A stretch of 8,613 nucleotides of DNA from Gemmataceae bacterium (lineage in GTDB: Bacteria; Planctomycetota; Planctomycetia; Gemmatales; Gemmataceae), in the NCBI GenBank assembly GCA_947490035.1, contig CANLGS010000123.1:1-8613 (forward strand). The letters run 5' to 3'. The notes below the pieces were generated by a model. The model ran no database searches. It was not told the origin of the DNA and was given only the letters and a program-made list of their open reading frames with translations. Below, one piece after another: positions 6,776-8,613 of this stretch (position 1 is the first letter of the stretch; each line of letters starts with the position of its first letter). The translations under genes and the position numbers were made by a program.

Positions 6776-8140
6776 ATGAGACGCGCGATCCTCTCCCTCG
6801 CTTGCGTGCTGACCGCGCCCGCGGTCGTCGGCGCGGCCGACCCGAAGCCGATGAACGTCGTCGTGCTGCTCGCCGACGACTGGCGGCACGACACGCTCGG
6901 CTGCGCCGGTCATCCGATTCTGAAGACGCCGCACCTCGACGCGCTCGCGAGCGACGGGTTCCGCTTCACGCGGTCGTGCGTCACCACCTCTATCTGCGGC
7001 GTCAGCCGGGCGTCGCTGTTAACGGGTCAGTGGATGTCGCGGCACGGCAACGAAGCGTTCCTGATGTTCAAAACGCCGTGGGCCGAAACCTTCCCCGGAC
7101 TGCTGCGCAATAACGGCTACTGGGTGGGGCACGTCGGCAAGTGGCACAACGGCGCGTTCCCGAAGGAGCGCTACGACTTCGGCCGCAGTTACGCCGGTAC
7201 GCACTGGATCAAGAAGAAAGACGCGGAGCCGGTTCACGTCACGCAGTTGAACGAAACCGACGCGGTGGAGTTTCTCCAGAAGCGCCCGCAGGACAAGCCG
7301 TTCTGCCTGACGGTCGCGTTCTTCGCGGCGCACGCGGAGGACGGCAACCCCAAGCAGTACCTGCCGCAACCCGGCAGTGCGGAACTGTACGCGAACGACA
7401 AGATTCCTATCCCCGCGCTCGCCACTGAAGCGGCGTTGAAGAACCTCCCGCCGTTCCTCCAGAAGGCCGAGAACGAGGGCCGCAAGCGCTGGACGTGGCG
7501 CTTTGATACACCGGAAAAGTATCAGACGATGATGAAGAACTACTACCGCCTCTGCACGGAAGTTGACACGACCTGCGGCAAGCTGCTCGCGGAGTTGAAG
7601 AAGCAGGGCGTGCTCGACAACACGCTCGTCGTATTCACCGGCGACAACGGCTACTTCCACGGCGAGCGCGGCCTCGCGGACAAGTGGTATCCGTATGAGG
7701 AGAGCATTCGCGTGCCGCTCATCGTGCGCGACCCGCGAATGCCGGCCGCCGCGAAGGGCAAGACCAACGGCGACTTCGTGCTGAACGTCGATATCGCGCC
7801 GACCATTTTGGGCGCGGCGAACGTGGCCGCGCCGAAGACGATGCAAGGGCGCGACTTCGCGCCGCTCTATCGCGACGCGAAGAAACCCGACCCCGCTTGG
7901 CGCGACGAGTTCTTCTACGAACACGCGATCATCGGCAACAAAGAGAAGATTCCCGCGTCGCAGGCGCTCGTGCGGCACGACGCGAAGTACATCCTCTGGC
8001 CGGACTTCGAGTACGAAGAACTGTTCGACCTGAAGGCCGACCCGCAGGAGCAGAAGAATCTCGTCGCGGACCCGACCCGCGAGAAGATGCTCGCGGAGAT
8101 GAAACAGCGGTTCGACAAACTCAAGGGGCAGGCGAAGTGA
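6776..8140 (+). CDS. Secreted S1-family sulfatase, CGVSR motif
   Basis: A 454-residue sulfatase from ATG 6776 to TGA 8138-8140, full length for the family. A signal peptide covers about residues 1-20 (cleavage near VGA-AD). Metal-binding residues D34 and D35 lie in [16 protein letters not shown]. The nucleophile motif is C74-G-V-S-R78 followed by ASLLTGQ; C74 would be converted to formylglycine. Valine replaces the proline or alanine of the textbook C-x-[P/A]-x-R. GKWH (K122, H124) and [16 protein letters not shown] (D290, N291, H295, K303) complete the expected active site. The C-terminal [15 protein letters not shown] is typical of the family. It should hydrolyse a sulfate ester, probably of a sulfated carbohydrate, outside the cytoplasm; the substrate cannot be assigned. 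No formylglycine-generating enzyme is encoded in the window. A second sulfatase follows 119 nt downstream on the same strand. Confidence 0.95.
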   Translation: MRRAILSLACVLTAPAVVGAADPKPMNVVVLLADDWRHDTLGCAGHPILKTPHLDALASDGFRFTRSCVTTSICGVSRASLLTGQWMSRHGNEAFLMFKTPWAETFPGLLRNNGYWVGHVGKWHNGAFPKERYDFGRSYAGTHWIKKKDAEPVHVTQLNETDAVEFLQKRPQDKPFCLTVAFFAAHAEDGNPKQYLPQPGSAELYANDKIPIPALATEAALKNLPPFLQKAENEGRKRWTWRFDTPEKYQTMMKNYYRLCTEVDTTCGKLLAELKKQGVLDNTLVVFTGDNGYFHGERGLADKWYPYEESIRVPLIVRDPRMPAAAKGKTNGDFVLNVDIAPTILGAANVAAPKTMQGRDFAPLYRDAKKPDPAWRDEFFYEHAIIGNKEKIPASQALVRHDAKYILWPDFEYEELFDLKADPQEQKNLVADPTREKMLAEMKQRFDKLKGQAK

Positions 8141-8147
8141 TTCGTGC

Positions 8148-8228
8148 TTCAGTGTGGTCCGCCGCTCCGCGGCGGTCTTCTGCCTTTGATCCGCGAAGAA
8201 CCGCCGCGGCGCGGCGGACCACACTGAA
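8148..8228. repeat. Inverted repeat between two sulfatase genes
   Basis: Left arm 8148-8180 and right arm 8195-8228 pair over 18 bp without error (8148-8165 with 8211-8228), then a single mismatch (8166/8210), then 10 bp (8167-8176 with 8200-8209). One bulged A at 8199 and 4 more pairs follow around a 14-nt loop. The arms are rich in CCGCCG/CGGCGG and are themselves self-complementary, so alternative small hairpins are possible. The element begins 7 nt after the first sulfatase's stop codon and ends 31 nt before the second sulfatase's start. It may attenuate or stabilise segments of a joint transcript. Confidence 0.9.
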
Positions 8229-8245
8229 GACCGCCCAACAAACTC

Positions 8246-8251
8246 AAGGAG
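8246..8251 (+). promoter_or_regulatory. Strong ribosome binding site of the second sulfatase
   Basis: AAGGAG with an 8-nt spacer to ATG 8260. This is the best Shine-Dalgarno match in the window and supports the start chosen for the second sulfatase, so the palindrome at 8280-8298 is translated rather than lying upstream of the gene. Confidence 0.75.
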
Positions 8252-8259
8252 AACGTGAA

Positions 8260-8613
8260 ATGATCCGCTTCATTCGTGGGACAGGCTTCCAGCCTGTCGT
8301 TGCGCTGGCCGTTCTCGCGCTCGTCGCGAGTGGCGGGAGCGCGGCCGAACCCGCGAAGCCCAACGTCATCGTCATCCTGTCCGACGACATGGGCTTCTCC
8401 GACCTCGGCTGCTACGGCGGCGAGATCGCGACGCCCAACCTCGATGCGCTCGCGGCCGGCGGCGTCCGGTTCACGCAGTTCTACAACATGGCCCGCTGCT
8501 GCCCGACGCGCGCGAGCCTGTTGACCGGGCTGTACCCGCATCAGGCGGGCGTCGGGCACATGATGGAGGACAAGGGCGCCGCGCACCCCGGCTATCGCGG
8601 CAACCTGAACGCC
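8260..8613 (+). CDS. Secreted S1-family arylsulfatase-like protein, 5' part
   Basis: The first 118 residues, from ATG 8260 and open to the window edge. A signal peptide spans about residues 1-29 (core VVALAVLALVA, likely cleavage near SAA-EP). VIVILSDDMGFSDLGCYGGE provides metal ligands D42 and D43. The nucleophile motif is the canonical C80-C-P-T-R84 followed by ASLLTG, so C80 should become formylglycine. The following GLYPHQAGVGHMMEDKG resembles arylsulfatase A/AtsA-like members of the S1 family. The activity should be sulfate ester hydrolysis outside the cytoplasm; the substrate is unknown. Residues 7-13 (GTGFQPV) are encoded by a palindromic repeat, so the n-region and the start of the hydrophobic core of the signal peptide come from repeat DNA. 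The gene follows another sulfatase on the same strand, but the two proteins differ clearly in their active-site sequence and are not a recent duplication. Confidence 0.93.
   Translation, partial: MIRFIRGTGFQPVVALAVLALVASGGSAAEPAKPNVIVILSDDMGFSDLGCYGGEIATPNLDALAAGGVRFTQFYNMARCCPTRASLLTGLYPHQAGVGHMMEDKGAAHPGYRGNLNA
8280..8298. repeat. Small palindromic repeat inside the sulfatase signal-peptide coding region
   Basis: GACAGGCT (8280-8287) and AGCCTGTC (8291-8298) are perfect reverse complements around TCC, preceded by TGG. In the sulfatase frame the unit reads GTGFQPV. I recall this heptapeptide and this palindrome as recurrent near the N-termini of many planctomycete proteins, which marks it as a dispersed element that can sit in coding DNA. 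That is recollection, not a search. Confidence 0.75.

Noticed and set aside
5647..6894. 415-codon minus-strand open frame across the zincin gene and flanking repeats
   Set aside because: It runs through two inverted repeats and the antisense of a gene with a clear signal peptide and HEXXH motif; its low-complexity composition is typical of a shadow.
6776..8613. Recent tandem duplication of the sulfatase gene
   Set aside because: The two proteins share only family-level motifs; their nucleophile regions (CGVSR and CCPTR) and N-terminal sequences differ widely.

Overview
The window looks like chromosomal DNA of a planctomycete, most likely a member of the Gemmataceae. The evidence is high GC with strong G/C third-position bias, a set of protein families that are typical of or expanded in Planctomycetes (DUF1592/DUF1588/DUF1585 cytochrome-like proteins, DUF1552 HXXSHH proteins, a Pirellula/Verrucomicrobium-type haem-binding protein, several secreted sulfatases), and palindromic intergenic repeats of the kind that litter these genomes. 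The assignment is inference from gene content; there is no rRNA or other phylogenetic marker in the window.

Layout. 1-783 (+): 3' end of a DUF1592/DUF1588/DUF1585 protein with a CxxCH haem-type motif. 920-2176 (+): DUF1552 (HXXSHH) protein with a twin-arginine signal, the usual partner of the preceding gene. 2480-5626 (-): 1048-residue secreted protein with two CxxCH cytochrome-type domains, a DUF6797-like middle region, a beta-propeller-like dehydrogenase region and a small beta-rich C-terminal domain, convergent with the DUF1552 gene. 5902-6645 (+): small secreted HEXXH zincin-like protein, divergent from the haem protein. 6776-8140 (+): complete secreted sulfatase with an atypical CGVSR nucleophile motif. 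8260-8613 (+): start of a second secreted sulfatase with a canonical CCPTR motif, cut by the window edge.

How the genes may fit together. Every gene whose N-terminus is visible carries an export signal, so the block encodes cell-envelope proteins: probable c-type or haem-containing electron-transfer and oxidation proteins on the left, and hydrolases (a metallopeptidase-like protein and two sulfatases) on the right. This fits breakdown of sulfated, sugar-rich polymers, but no substrate can be read from the sequence.

The most striking non-coding signal is that all five complete intergenic gaps contain a long inverted repeat. Each repeat has a different sequence but a similar plan: two nearly identical arms of about 30-80 nt, each arm holding its own small hairpin, around an unrelated centre. 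A sixth, shorter palindrome lies in frame inside the signal-peptide region of the last sulfatase. No phage, CRISPR, defence, tRNA or rRNA features were seen.
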